A DNA stretch of 64,000 nucleotides from Hymenobacter aerilatus (GTDB taxonomy: Bacteria; Bacteroidota; Bacteroidia; Cytophagales; Hymenobacteraceae), in assembly GCF_022921095.1 (NCBI RefSeq), contig NZ_CP095053.1, positions 2,088,501-2,152,500 of the forward strand, in the 5' to 3' direction. Position 1 is the first letter of the stretch. Every line of letters begins with the position of its first letter. Below the pieces are notes generated by a model that did no database searches, had not been told where the DNA came from, and worked only from the letters and a program-made list of their open reading frames with translations. A program made the translations under genes and the position numbers. Positions 1 to 7,939 of this stretch are shown here, one piece after another.

Positions 1-1
1 G

Positions 2-223
2 CGCCTGAAGCTGGGCCTGGCCCTCTACGCTGACGCCCCTCTCCTCCTGCTCGACGAGCCCACCACTAACCTCGACCGGGCCGGTGTAGCCTGGTACCTG
101 GAGCACGCCCGCGCCACCATTGCCGGGCGCACGGTGCTGGTCAGTTCCAATGTACCGGAGGAATATGAATTCTGCTCTGAGCACCTCAGCGTCACGGACT
201 TTGGCGCCAAGGCGGCACGCTGA
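2..223 (+). CDS. ABC transporter ATP-binding protein, C-terminal fragment (5' end outside window)
   Basis: Only the last 73 residues are visible, entering the window in frame. They hold the Walker B and D-loop region (LLLLDEPTTNLD, about residues 14-25 of the fragment), so this is an ABC-type nucleotide-binding domain. Where most ABC ATPases have the H-loop histidine, this one reads VLVSSN, with asparagine in place of histidine. The same Asn is known in some CcmA-like ATPases of Bacteroidota. The likely role is powering a small export system or a heme/cytochrome c maturation-type transporter. The partner permease and substrate cannot be told from this window. The ABC assignment is firm; the subfamily is a guess. 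Confidence 0.85.
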   Translation, partial: RLKLGLALYADAPLLLLDEPTTNLDRAGVAWYLEHARATIAGRTVLVSSNVPEEYEFCSEHLSVTDFGAKAAR

Positions 224-266
224 TTTTGGGCAGGAGCATGTATATTTGGCTATGACCTACTTGCCT

Positions 267-855
267 ATGTCAGCCCAGCAACAACCCTACGTCACGCCCG
301 AAGAATATTTGGCCGCCGAGCGGGCTGCCAATCGTGACACCGATGGCAAGCACGAGTATTTCCAAGGAGAAGTATATGCTATGGGCGGCGCCAGCCGGCA
401 GCATAACTTATTGGTGACCAATCTAATCGTGGGGTTAGATACACGGCAACGTGTATCCCAGCGATATGCGTGTGCATGTAGCCAGCAATGGTCTGTATAC
501 TTACCCGGATGTAGTGGTGGCCTGCGGTGACGAAGAATTTCTGCCAGACGCCTACCTCGATACGTTATTGAATCCGGTTGTGCTAGTTGAAGTTTCTTCT
601 CGCTCTACAGCACAGTACGATCAGGAAGGCAAGTTTCTCCTGTACCTTAATATTTCTAGCCTGCGACACTACTTGCTGGTTGACAGCCAACGCGTGCGCA
701 TCCTATGCATTACGCGGCTGGAAACCGATACGTGGAACTTTCGCGAGTATAGCCAGCTGACAGAGCAGGTAGAATTATCGGCTTTGCAGCTGGGAATTCC
801 CATTAGCGAAATCTACCGAAAAGTGCTTTTGCCGGCTGCTAACAGCACTTTGTAA
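267..855 (+). pseudogene. Uma2-family (DUF820) restriction-like endonuclease, frameshifted
   Basis: Two reading frames together make one Uma2 protein. The first (ATG at 252 or, by family habit, 267) encodes MSAQQQPYVTPEEYLAAER and the KHEYFQGEVYAM motif. The second, from about 452, continues with VYPSDMRVHV, then YPDVVV and LVEVSS, the PD-(D/E)XK-like core, to the stop at 855. The join lies at about 437-452. Family members have roughly a dozen residues between the HNL...NLIV helix and YPSDMR. Here only 19 nt remain, as expected for a 17-nt deletion, which would restore a 201-residue protein. Uma2 proteins are abundant putative nucleases of unclear function. The gene is probably inactive unless the frameshift is a sequencing error. 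Confidence 0.8.
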
Positions 856-972
856 GATTCTCTTTACCTTTCGCCCGAACTTCTAAACGCCCTGCCCCGT
901 ATCTTCGCCCTTGGGCAGTGGCATAACTAAGCTACTTCATTTTTTCACCTCTTTTCGCCCCTTACCACGGCC

Positions 973-1335
973 ATGAGAACGTACGACGACTTCGACGACG
1001 ACAACCTCGACGATGACGACGAGCTTGACAATTTTGCCAAATCCGGCGGCAGCAAAACCCGCGGCAGCGACGAGGATAAGCTTTCGGCTAAGTACTCCGA
1101 CTATCTGATGTGGCGCGACACCGGCTCCTCGCACGACGAGGCCCTAGACCTTGCCAACATGACGGAGGAAGAATACGCCACGGCAGAAGCTGCCGACGAC
1201 TCCAGCGACAGCAGCGGCTTCGGCAGCTTCGATGACGACCTGGACGATGACGACGATTTGGATGATGACGACAGCTACAGTAGCCGCGGCAGCAAGCGCG
1301 GCGGCAAAGGCGGTTATGACGACGACGATTATTAA
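973..1335 (+). CDS. Aspartate-rich acidic protein, function unknown
   Basis: A 120-residue protein with no recognisable domain. Residues 1-22 and 88-103 are runs dominated by Asp, and the C-terminus is a Gly/Ser/Lys/Arg-rich stretch (RGSKRGGKGG) followed by DDDDY. The middle (about 32-75) is less biased: it contains KYSDYLMWRDTG and LANMTEEEY and looks helical, so it may be a small folded module between disordered acidic tails. No signal peptide is visible. It is followed by a strong bidirectional terminator. The coding call rests on the long open frame, the sensible start and the terminator. A metal-binding, nucleic-acid-mimic or ribosome-associated role is possible but unsupported. Confidence 0.65.
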   Translation: MRTYDDFDDDNLDDDDELDNFAKSGGSKTRGSDEDKLSAKYSDYLMWRDTGSSHDEALDLANMTEEEYATAEAADDSSDSSGFGSFDDDLDDDDDLDDDDSYSSRGSKRGGKGGYDDDDY

Positions 1336-1396
1336 TGTGTTGATTGTTTGATGTGCTGGTATGCTGATTCTCTGTATATAATGCACTCGTAACACA

Positions 1397-1440
1397 CAAA
1401 AAGAAAGCCCGTGCTTAGGTAAGCACGGGCTTTCTTTTTG
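1397..1440. terminator. Bidirectional rho-independent terminator between convergent genes
   Basis: Perfect 20-bp inverted repeat (1397-1416 and 1421-1440) with a 4-nt loop. The GC-rich core is flanked by A-run and T-run, so it can serve both the acidic-protein gene on the + strand and the DUF4197 gene on the - strand. Confidence 0.9.
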
Positions 1441-1471
1441 CAGTTTCATCACCAATCAGCCCACCAAAAGA

Positions 1472-2227
1472 TTAGCCTCTGCCGAATACGCGCTTTAGTA
1501 GCTCGGTGGTGCGGGCAACGGGGTTTTCGCGGATGTTGGCTTCTTCCTGCGCTACCAGCGTAAACAAACCGTCGATGGCCTTGCCGGTGGCATACTGGTT
1601 GAGGTCGGTTTGCACGGGCGTCACCAGTGGAATCTTGTTGTAGCGCGTGGTCAGGGCCGAGTAGTAGCGGGTAGCATTCACCTTATCCAGCGACTGTTGG
1701 ATGATGGGCTGGAAGGCCGTGGTTAGCTGCGTAGTAGTAGTGCGCTTCAGGTACTGAGTGGCTGCATCCTTCTGGCCCGTCAGGATGCCCCACACATCTT
1801 TAAAAGTCAGGCTTTTGATGGCTGCCAGAAAAATAGGCTTAGCACTCTTGGCAGCATCTTCGGCCCCACGATTCAACGACAGTTCAAACTGATCTACCTG
1901 GCTACCCAGTCCAATGGTACGCAATGTGTTGGCTACGCGCTGGGCATCGGGCGGAAACGGGATACGAATGAGCTTATTGAGGTAGAAACCATCTGTTTGA
2001 GAAGCCTGATCGGTGCCTTTGCTGATGCCCTGAATCAAGGCTTGTTTTAGTCCTTCAGCAGCTTCCGTCTGGCTAACGGAGCCGGTGGTGGAGGTAGTGG
2101 TAGTTTTCTTGGATGTGGGCAGCTTGATGCCTCCGATCTTGGGTAGTTGGAATACCTGGGCCGAGGCTGACACGTGTAGGCCGAGCACTAAACCGGCCAT
2201 CAGGAAAGAAGCGCGAAGATTTTTCAT
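1472..2227 (-). CDS. DUF4197 domain-containing exported protein
   Basis: A 251-residue protein with an N-terminal signal peptide (MKNLRASFLMAGLVLGLHVSASA, cleavage about residue 23). A Thr/Ser-rich linker (about 35-52) follows, then a helical DUF4197 domain to the C-terminus. Recognisable family features are GLKQAL followed by YLNKLIRIPFP, SLTFKDVWGIL and the ending IRENPVARTTELLKRVF. DUF4197 proteins are predicted periplasmic or envelope proteins of unknown role found widely in Bacteroidota and Proteobacteria. The gene is monocistronic, convergent with the acidic protein gene and divergent from cinA. Confidence 0.85.
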   Translation of the reverse strand: MKNLRASFLMAGLVLGLHVSASAQVFQLPKIGGIKLPTSKKTTTTSTTGSVSQTEAAEGLKQALIQGISKGTDQASQTDGFYLNKLIRIPFPPDAQRVANTLRTIGLGSQVDQFELSLNRGAEDAAKSAKPIFLAAIKSLTFKDVWGILTGQKDAATQYLKRTTTTQLTTAFQPIIQQSLDKVNATRYYSALTTRYNKIPLVTPVQTDLNQYATGKAIDGLFTLVAQEEANIRENPVARTTELLKRVFGRG

Positions 2228-2323
2228 AACTCAAAGCAGCAATTCGCAGTTAGTGGAAGCGAATCTTTTCTTGAAAAGACACAAACCGGACCAAAAACCT
2301 TCGCATCCCTCCTACCCTACACT

Positions 2324-3583
2324 ATGCAACAGGTACCCAACGCAGAAATTATCACAATCGGCGACGAGCTGCTCTACGGGCAGGTTATCGATACCAATTC
2401 GGCCTTCATGGGGCAAGAACTAGGAAAACTGGGCGTACGGGTACGACAAATTACGAGCGTGTCGGATAGGGGAACTGAGATTGTGCAGGCCCTGGATGCG
2501 GCCCGCGAACGGGCCGATGTGATTCTGCTCACGGGTGGCCTCGGACCTACTAAAGACGACCTGACCAAGCACGTGCTCACTGAGTATTTTCGCTCGGAGC
2601 TGGTGCTGCACGAGCCTACCCTACAACACGTAGAGGCCATCTTTGCCCGCTATAACCGGCCTATGCTAGAGGTGAATCGTCAGCAGGCCTTCGTGCCGCG
2701 CGTGTGCCAAGTAGTGCCCAACCCTATGGGTACGGCGCCGGGCATGTGGTTTGAAGACCGGGGCACCGTGTTCGTGTCGATGCCGGGCGTGCCGTTTGAG
2801 ATGAAGCGCATGATGACCGACACGGTGCTACCACGCCTGCAAGAGCACTTTCATACGGCTCCCATCGAACACGTGGTGGTGCAGACTGTTGGGCTCGGCG
2901 AGTCGTTTCTGGCCCAGCAGATTGCTGATTGGGAAGATTCCCTACCCCCCAATATGAAGCTGGCCTACCTACCCTCGCTCGGGGCCGTGCGCCTACGCCT
3001 CACCGGCACCGATGATGGCCAACCTGACCTGCGCGGCCGGATGCTGGCCCTACTCCCTGCTCTGCGCGAGCGGCTGGGCACGCATATTTTTGCCGAAGGC
3101 GAAGTGAAGCTGGAAGAAGCCTTGGGGCAGCTCCTGCGTGAGCGGGGCCTCACGGTGGGCACCGCCGAAAGCTGCACCGGCGGCTACATTGCCCAGCGTC
3201 TCACCAGCGTGCCGGGTAGCTCGGCCTACTTTCAGGGTAGCATTGTGGCGTATCATAACGACATGAAGGTGAAAGAGCTAAGCGTGAAGCCCGAAACGCT
3301 GCAAGCCCACGGCGCCGTAAGCGAAGCCACTGCCCGCGAAATGGCCGAAGGCCTGCGCCAGCGCCTGGGCGTAGATGTGGCGGTGGCCGCCAGCGGCATT
3401 GCTGGCCCCGGTGGCGGCACCACCGAAAAGCCGGTGGGTACCATCTGTATTGCCTACGCCGACGCCCACCAAACTGTCAGCCGCCAGCTCAATTTTGATC
3501 GGGGCCGCCAGCTTAATATAGAATACACCTCCACGGCCGTACTGAATCTCCTACGCCTGAGCCTACCCCCAGTGGTGAAATAG
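2324..3583 (+). CDS. cinA: CinA-family nicotinamide-nucleotide amidohydrolase
   Basis: A 419-residue protein of full CinA length with two domains. The N-terminal MoCF-biosynthesis-like domain (about 5-175) has IGDELLYGQ and GGLGPT (71-76). The C-terminal CinA amidase domain (about 258-415) has AESCTGG (about 281-287) with the candidate catalytic Ser and GSIVAYHN. In the CinA family the C-terminal domain deamidates NMN for pyridine-nucleotide salvage, and the N-terminal domain can act as an ADP-ribose pyrophosphatase. It is cytoplasmic. The start ATG at 2324 gives the usual family N-terminus. It stands alone, upstream of the E2 gene and separated from it by a 165-nt gap containing simple GTGAGGTGG-like repeats. 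Confidence 0.93.
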   Translation: MQQVPNAEIITIGDELLYGQVIDTNSAFMGQELGKLGVRVRQITSVSDRGTEIVQALDAARERADVILLTGGLGPTKDDLTKHVLTEYFRSELVLHEPTLQHVEAIFARYNRPMLEVNRQQAFVPRVCQVVPNPMGTAPGMWFEDRGTVFVSMPGVPFEMKRMMTDTVLPRLQEHFHTAPIEHVVVQTVGLGESFLAQQIADWEDSLPPNMKLAYLPSLGAVRLRLTGTDDGQPDLRGRMLALLPALRERLGTHIFAEGEVKLEEALGQLLRERGLTVGTAESCTGGYIAQRLTSVPGSSAYFQGSIVAYHNDMKVKELSVKPETLQAHGAVSEATAREMAEGLRQRLGVDVAVAASGIAGPGGGTTEKPVGTICIAYADAHQTVSRQLNFDRGRQLNIEYTSTAVLNLLRLSLPPVVK

Positions 3584-3586
3584 TGA

Positions 3587-3690
3587 GGTGGTGAAATGGT
3601 GAGTTGGATGTGTTAATGGCTCTATCAGGGCAGCTTACGCAGTCAAAACGTCAAACTCGCCATCTCACCACCTCACCATTTCACTATTCC
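3587..3690. repeat. Short inverted/microsatellite-like repeat (GTGAGGTGGTGAAATGG type)
   Basis: GTGAGGTGGTGAAATGGTGAG after cinA is mirrored imperfectly by CTCACCACCTCACCATTTCAC at about 3660-3684. The same word recurs at 30081 (GTGAGGTGGTGAAA) and near 32733. It probably forms a weak terminator hairpin. Confidence 0.5.
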
Positions 3691-3691
3691 C

Positions 3692-3699
3692 TACCTTTG
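3692..3699 (+). promoter_or_regulatory. Bacteroidota -7 promoter element (TACCTTTG) for the E2 gene
   Basis: Matches the Bacteroidota sigma-A -7 consensus TAnnTTTG, 50 nt before the ATG at 3749. This implies a 5' leader of about 45 nt. Confidence 0.7.
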
Positions 3700-3748
3700 C
3701 GGCACCAATCCTCTCCCACCCCCAACCTCCTTATACCTCCCGCGACTT

Positions 3749-5185
3749 ATGGCACGAATGGAAATGACGATGCCCAAAATGGGCGAATCCATTATGGAAG
3801 GCACCGTTCTGAAATGGCTGAAGCAAGTAGGCGACACCATTGAACAGGATGAATCGGTACTGGAAGTAGCTACCGACAAGGTAGATACGGAAGTGCCCGC
3901 CCTTCATGCCGGCGTGTTGCAAGAAATTCTGGTGCAAGAGGGCGATGTGGTAGCTGTAGGCGCCCCCATTGCCATTATCGAAACCGATGCGGCCAGCGCC
4001 AGTGCTCCTGCTCCGGCTGCAACGGAAGCTACTGCGCCCGCAGCAGCTTCTGACGACGAAGAGGAGGAAGCCGCCGCTACGGTACCGCACGTGCCCAACG
4101 CTACCCCTCCCGCTCCTACCCCAGCGTCGCCGGCTGCTGGCCGCTTCTACTCGCCCCTGGTGCTCAGCATTGCCCGCGAAGAGGGCATTTCCCTGGCCGA
4201 CCTGGAGCAGCTGCCTGGTACCGGGGCAGAAGGCCGCGTAACGAAAAAAGACATTCTAGACTACGTGGCCGACGGTAAGAAGCCACTGGCTCCGTCGCCA
4301 GCAGCGCAGTCGGCGGCCTCCGCTCCTACCCCGTCGGCTCAGGCAGAGGCCCCAGCAGCTCCTGCAGCACAGCCCGAAACCAAAGCCCCTGCTATCTCAC
4401 AACCCGCCGCCAAAGCGGAGACAGCAAAGCCAAAAGCGGAAGAGCCGAAAATCAAGCCAGCGCCTTCTGTGAGCGGCAATGATGAGCTGGTGGAAATGGA
4501 CCGCATGCGCAAGATGATTGCGCAACGCATGGTAGACAGCAAGCGTATTTCGCCGCACGTAACAAGCTTTGTAGAGGCTGATGTGACGGAGCTGGTAAAC
4601 TGGCGCAACCAGCACAAAGACGCCTACAAAAAGCGCACGGGCGAAAACCTGACCTTCACGCCGCTGTTCATCCAGGCTATTGCACGCGCCATTCAGGACC
4701 TTCCGAACATCAACGTATCGGTAGAGGGCGACTACATCATCAAAAAGCGCGATATCAACATTGGCGTGGCCGTGGCCCTGCCCTCCGGCAACCTGATTGT
4801 GCCCGTGATTCACAATGCCGACCAGCTGAACCTGAACGGCTTGAGCAAGCGCGTGAACGACCTGGCTAATCGTGCCCGCCAGAACAAGCTAAAGCCCGAA
4901 GACCTGGAAGGCGGTACCTACACCGTCAGCAACGTGGGCTCGTTCGGCAACGTGATGGGCACGCCCATTATTATGCAGCCGCAGGTGGCTATTATGGCAG
5001 TAGGCGCCATCAAGAAGAAACCGGCCGTCATCGAAACTCCTCAAGGCGACCTGATTGGTATTCGTCACTTCATGTTCTTATCGCACAGCTACGACCACCG
5101 TGTGGTGGATGGTTCGCTGGGCGGCATGTTCGTGCGCAAAGTGGCCGACTACCTGGAGCAGTTCGACCCCAATACTACCATCTAG
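3749..5185 (+). CDS. 2-oxoacid dehydrogenase complex E2 (dihydrolipoamide acyltransferase)
   Basis: A 478-residue E2 subunit. It has an N-terminal lipoyl domain (about 3-78) with the lipoylated Lys44 in ATDKVDTEV; an Ala/Pro-rich swinging linker; the E3/E1-binding domain (about 132-172, YSPLVLSIAREEGISLADLE); a second long Ala/Pro/Lys linker; and a catalytic domain (about 245-478) with the active-site motif DHRVVDG (H450, D454). E2 transfers the acyl group from lipoyl-Lys to CoA. Whether the substrate is pyruvate, 2-oxoglutarate or branched-chain 2-oxoacid cannot be decided. The single lipoyl domain and the LEVATDKVDTEV context resemble the branched-chain or generic Bacteroidota E2. E1 and E3 genes are not adjacent. 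Confidence 0.92.
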   Translation: MARMEMTMPKMGESIMEGTVLKWLKQVGDTIEQDESVLEVATDKVDTEVPALHAGVLQEILVQEGDVVAVGAPIAIIETDAASASAPAPAATEATAPAAASDDEEEEAAATVPHVPNATPPAPTPASPAAGRFYSPLVLSIAREEGISLADLEQLPGTGAEGRVTKKDILDYVADGKKPLAPSPAAQSAASAPTPSAQAEAPAAPAAQPETKAPAISQPAAKAETAKPKAEEPKIKPAPSVSGNDELVEMDRMRKMIAQRMVDSKRISPHVTSFVEADVTELVNWRNQHKDAYKKRTGENLTFTPLFIQAIARAIQDLPNINVSVEGDYIIKKRDINIGVAVALPSGNLIVPVIHNADQLNLNGLSKRVNDLANRARQNKLKPEDLEGGTYTVSNVGSFGNVMGTPIIMQPQVAIMAVGAIKKKPAVIETPQGDLIGIRHFMFLSHSYDHRVVDGSLGGMFVRKVADYLEQFDPNTTI

Positions 5186-5212
5186 CGCTGTATCTTCGCG
5201 CACTGGTTCCAC

Positions 5213-5245
5213 ATAAGCCCATCCAGCCGGATGGGCTTATCTTTT
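5213..5245 (+). terminator. Rho-independent terminator after the E2 gene
   Basis: 12-bp perfect stem (5213-5224 and 5229-5240), 4-nt loop, then CTTTTT. It ends the E2 transcript before the next small gene. Confidence 0.88.
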
Positions 5246-5260
5246 TGCTTACCCACTTCG

Positions 5261-5470
5261 ATGAAAAATTACCTTTTTCTAGCGGCACTGCTCATCGCGC
5301 TAGGGCTGATTCTCTACCTATTCCGCCAACTCACGGCCACCGAAGAAGCTCTGAAATTGGCCGAAAAGCGCTTCGCCGACTGCGAGCAGGTGACCTTTCA
5401 ACTGCAAATGCAGAACCGCGGCGTGAAGCCCCGCGGCCGACAAGACGTAACGAGGGACACGTTGCGGTAA
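5261..5470 (+). CDS. Small single-pass membrane protein with short coiled coil
   Basis: A 69-residue protein starting at ATG 5261 (MKNYLF). One membrane helix (about 5-24, LAALLIALGLILYLF) is followed by a charged helical segment (TATEEALKLAEKRFADCEQ) and a basic tail. The frame is open further upstream to 5231, but that start lies inside the terminator stem of the preceding gene, so 5261 is preferred. No family is recognised. The topology (TM plus coiled coil) resembles small envelope or septal accessory proteins, but that is not evidence of function. Confidence 0.6.
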   Translation: MKNYLFLAALLIALGLILYLFRQLTATEEALKLAEKRFADCEQVTFQLQMQNRGVKPRGRQDVTRDTLR

Positions 5471-5492
5471 GTCAGTTACCCGTTATTATTCT

Positions 5493-5620
5493 CCAGCAAA
5501 AAGCCGCGTCATCCTGAGCAGAGCGAAGGACCTTATGCCAGTTGAACGAGTCGTTAAACGATTATCGTTCTGGTATGATAAGGTCCTTCGCAAGCTCAGG
5601 ATGACACGGCTTTTTGCTGG
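5493..5620. repeat. Dispersed palindrome, family A (GTCATCCTGAGC...GAAGGACCTT)
   Basis: Arms GTCATCCTGAGC...GAAGGACC and its complement enclose the inner word GTTGAACGAGTCGTT. The flanks CCAGCAAAAAGCCG and CGGCTTTTTGCTGG extend the palindrome outward. It lies between convergent genes and may act as a bidirectional terminator. Confidence 0.85.
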
Positions 5621-5635
5621 TAACTTACGACTAAC

Positions 5636-7744
5636 CTACGCCCGCATTCCCAGCACCAGCATCATGAACGCATACTGCCGAGCCGTGTCGTGGAGTGACT
5701 TGAAGCGGCCGGAGGCGCCGCCGTGGCCGGCGGCCATATCGGTGTGCAGGAGCAACATATTCTTGTCGGTTTTCATAGCGCGCAGCTTGGCCACCCACTT
5801 GGCCGGCTCGAAGTACTGCACCTGCGAGTCGTGCAGGCCCGTGGTGACGAGCATGTTGGGGTAGGCCTGCTTCTTCACGTTGTCGTAGGGCGAGTAGGAC
5901 AGCATGTAGTCGTAGTACTGCTGCTCGTTGGGGTTGCCCCACTGGTCATACTCGCCGGTGGTAAGCGGAATGGTTTCGTCGAGCATTGTGGTTACCACGT
6001 CCACAAATGGCACGCCCGCAATAATGCCTTTGTAGAGGTCAGGACGCATGTTCACCACGGCACCCATCAGCAAACCGCCCGCCGAGCCGCCCATGGCGAA
6101 AAGTTTCTGGGACGAGGTGTATTTCTCCTTAATCAGGTACTCCGAGCAGTCGATGAAGTCGGTGAAGCTGTTTTTCTTGTGCAGCATCCGGCCGTTCTCG
6201 AACCATTCCCTACCCATTTCCTGCCCACCTCGAATGTGGCAGAGCACATAAGCAAAGCCCCGGTCGAGCAGGCTGAGGCGGGCCGCCGAGAAGCTGGGGT
6301 CCTGCGAGAAGCCGTAGGAGCCATAGGCGTATTGCAACAGCGGCGCGCTGCCATCCTTCTTAAAGCCTTTTTTGTAGACGATGGAAATCGGTACCATGGC
6401 CCCGTCGCGGGCCTTCACGAAGGTACGCTCCGTCACGTAGTCTTCTTTCTTGAAGCTCCCTACCACCTCCTGCTGCTTGAGCAGGGTGGTTTTGCCGGTT
6501 GCCATGTTGTACTCATAAGTGGAAGGCGGCGTGGTGAGCGAGGTGTAGTTGTAGCGCAGCACCGGCGTATCCAGCTCCGGATTGACACCGATGGTAGCGG
6601 TATAGGCCGGCTCACTGAAAGCCATGTACTTTTTCTTGCCGTCCTTTATCCCCATAATGAGCAGCTGACGCAGGCCCTCCTTACGCTCATTCACCACAAG
6701 ATAATCTCGAAACACATCGAAGGCATCAATAAAGGCATCTTTGCGGGCTGGAATGACGTCTTTCCACGACGATTTAGCAGTATTGCTTACCGGCGTCGCC
6801 ATCAGCCGGTAGTTGGGTGCCTCCCAGTTGGTGCGCACGTAAAACTTGTCGGCCAGGTGCTCTACGTCGTAGAGGTGGTCTTTCTCGCGGGGTAGGAAGG
6901 TTTTGAACTCGCCGGTGGGCGCGGTGGCGTCGAGGTAGCGAAACTCGTTGGAAAGCGAGCTGCCTAGCACCAGGAAAATGTACTTCTTGGACTTGGAGCG
7001 CCCTACCCCCAAGTTGAAGGTGTTGTCCTTTTCCTCGTAAATCAGCTTGTCTTCTTTAGGGTCGGTGCCGAGGGTGTGGCGGTAGAGCTGGTAAGGCAGC
7101 AGCGTGGTCACGTCCTTTTTAGCGTAGAACACGGTTTTGTTGTCGGCAGCCCACACGGCGTTGCCGCTAGTGTTCGGAATGGCTTCAGGGTAGGCTTTGC
7201 CGGTTTTCAGGTCCTTGAAGCGCAGCGTGTAGAGGCGGCGGCTCACTGTATCAGTTCCATAGGCCAGCAGCTGGTTATTGTCGCTGACTTCGTAGCCACC
7301 AATTTGAAAGTATGTCTTGCCCTGACCCATTTGGTTGGCGTTCAGCAGCACTTCTTCCAGTGCTTTCAGGTCGCCTTTCTTGCGGCAGTAGATGGGGTAT
7401 TCACCGCCCTTTTCGTAGCGGGTATAGTAATAGTACCCGTTGTCGCGGTACGGCACCGACTCGTCCTGCTCCTTGATGCGACCCTTCATCTCCTGGTAGA
7501 ACTTTTCTTCCAGGTCTTTCACCGGCGCCATCACTTTGTCGAAGTAGGCGTTTTCGGCGTCGAGGTAGCTGATGACTTCTGGATTGGTGCGCTCGTTCAG
7601 CCAATAGTAATTATCGGTACGGACGTTGTTGCCCATTTTCAGCTCTTTGGGCTTCACCAAAGCCACCGGCGGCGTGGGTGCCTGCTGCGCCTCGGCGCCG
7701 GCGGCCATTGCCAACGCACTAAACAGAATAGTAGATTTTTTCAT
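5636..7744 (-). CDS. S9 family prolyl oligopeptidase / oligopeptidase B-like, exported
   Basis: A 702-residue protein from ATG 7744 (MKKSTILFSALAMAAGAEA signal peptide, cleavage about residue 19-20). The N-terminal peptidase S9 beta-propeller domain spans about 25-420, starting with the MGNNVRTDNYYWLNER segment typical of PtrB/POP. The C-terminal alpha/beta-hydrolase domain has the nucleophile in GGSAGG (S554), the acid near D639 (HDSQVQ) and His about 674 (AGHGG). These cleave short peptides after Pro or basic residues. Oligopeptidase B (PtrB) architecture is favoured by sequence style. An in-frame ATG 36 nt upstream would bury the signal peptide, so it was not used. It is transcribed alone from a TATCTTTC-like element. 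Confidence 0.93.
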   Translation of the reverse strand: MKKSTILFSALAMAAGAEAQQAPTPPVALVKPKELKMGNNVRTDNYYWLNERTNPEVISYLDAENAYFDKVMAPVKDLEEKFYQEMKGRIKEQDESVPYRDNGYYYYTRYEKGGEYPIYCRKKGDLKALEEVLLNANQMGQGKTYFQIGGYEVSDNNQLLAYGTDTVSRRLYTLRFKDLKTGKAYPEAIPNTSGNAVWAADNKTVFYAKKDVTTLLPYQLYRHTLGTDPKEDKLIYEEKDNTFNLGVGRSKSKKYIFLVLGSSLSNEFRYLDATAPTGEFKTFLPREKDHLYDVEHLADKFYVRTNWEAPNYRLMATPVSNTAKSSWKDVIPARKDAFIDAFDVFRDYLVVNERKEGLRQLLIMGIKDGKKKYMAFSEPAYTATIGVNPELDTPVLRYNYTSLTTPPSTYEYNMATGKTTLLKQQEVVGSFKKEDYVTERTFVKARDGAMVPISIVYKKGFKKDGSAPLLQYAYGSYGFSQDPSFSAARLSLLDRGFAYVLCHIRGGQEMGREWFENGRMLHKKNSFTDFIDCSEYLIKEKYTSSQKLFAMGGSAGGLLMGAVVNMRPDLYKGIIAGVPFVDVVTTMLDETIPLTTGEYDQWGNPNEQQYYDYMLSYSPYDNVKKQAYPNMLVTTGLHDSQVQYFEPAKWVAKLRAMKTDKNMLLLHTDMAAGHGGASGRFKSLHDTARQYAFMMLVLGMRA

Positions 7745-7769
7745 GGTTGTGGAAGGGTAGGGTTCTGAT

Positions 7770-7777
7770 GAAAGATA
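7770..7777 (-). promoter_or_regulatory. Putative -7 element for the S9 peptidase gene
   Basis: GAAAGATA on the + strand reads TATCTTTC on the - strand, one base from TAnnTTTG, 26 nt before the start at 7744. Confidence 0.45.
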
Positions 7778-7820
7778 CAACTGCCGAACGAAGGTTGCGC
7801 TGATTTATACAGCATAAACC

Positions 7821-7919
7821 AGAACGTCCTTTCGACCAGCGGGAGAAGTCTTGCGTGCTTCCGGTAACTATTTCGGTGTCAGCACGCGAGACTTCTCTCG
7901 CTGGTCGAAAGGACGTTCT
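7821..7919. repeat. Dispersed palindrome, family C (AGAACGTCCTTTCGACCAGC...)
   Basis: 39-bp arms (7821-7859 and 7881-7919) with two mismatches and a 21-nt loop. The inner words (TCTCGCGTGCT) are shared with the family B copy at 42889; the outer words are different. Confidence 0.85.
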
Positions 7920-7939
7920 ATTGGCTTGCGTACTCTCGC

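Noticed and set aside
5723-6895. Long open frame (390 aa) on the + strand opposite the S9 peptidase
   Set aside because: It is the antisense shadow of the peptidase gene. The translation is low in family-like motifs and rich in His/Val/Gly as expected for a complement frame.
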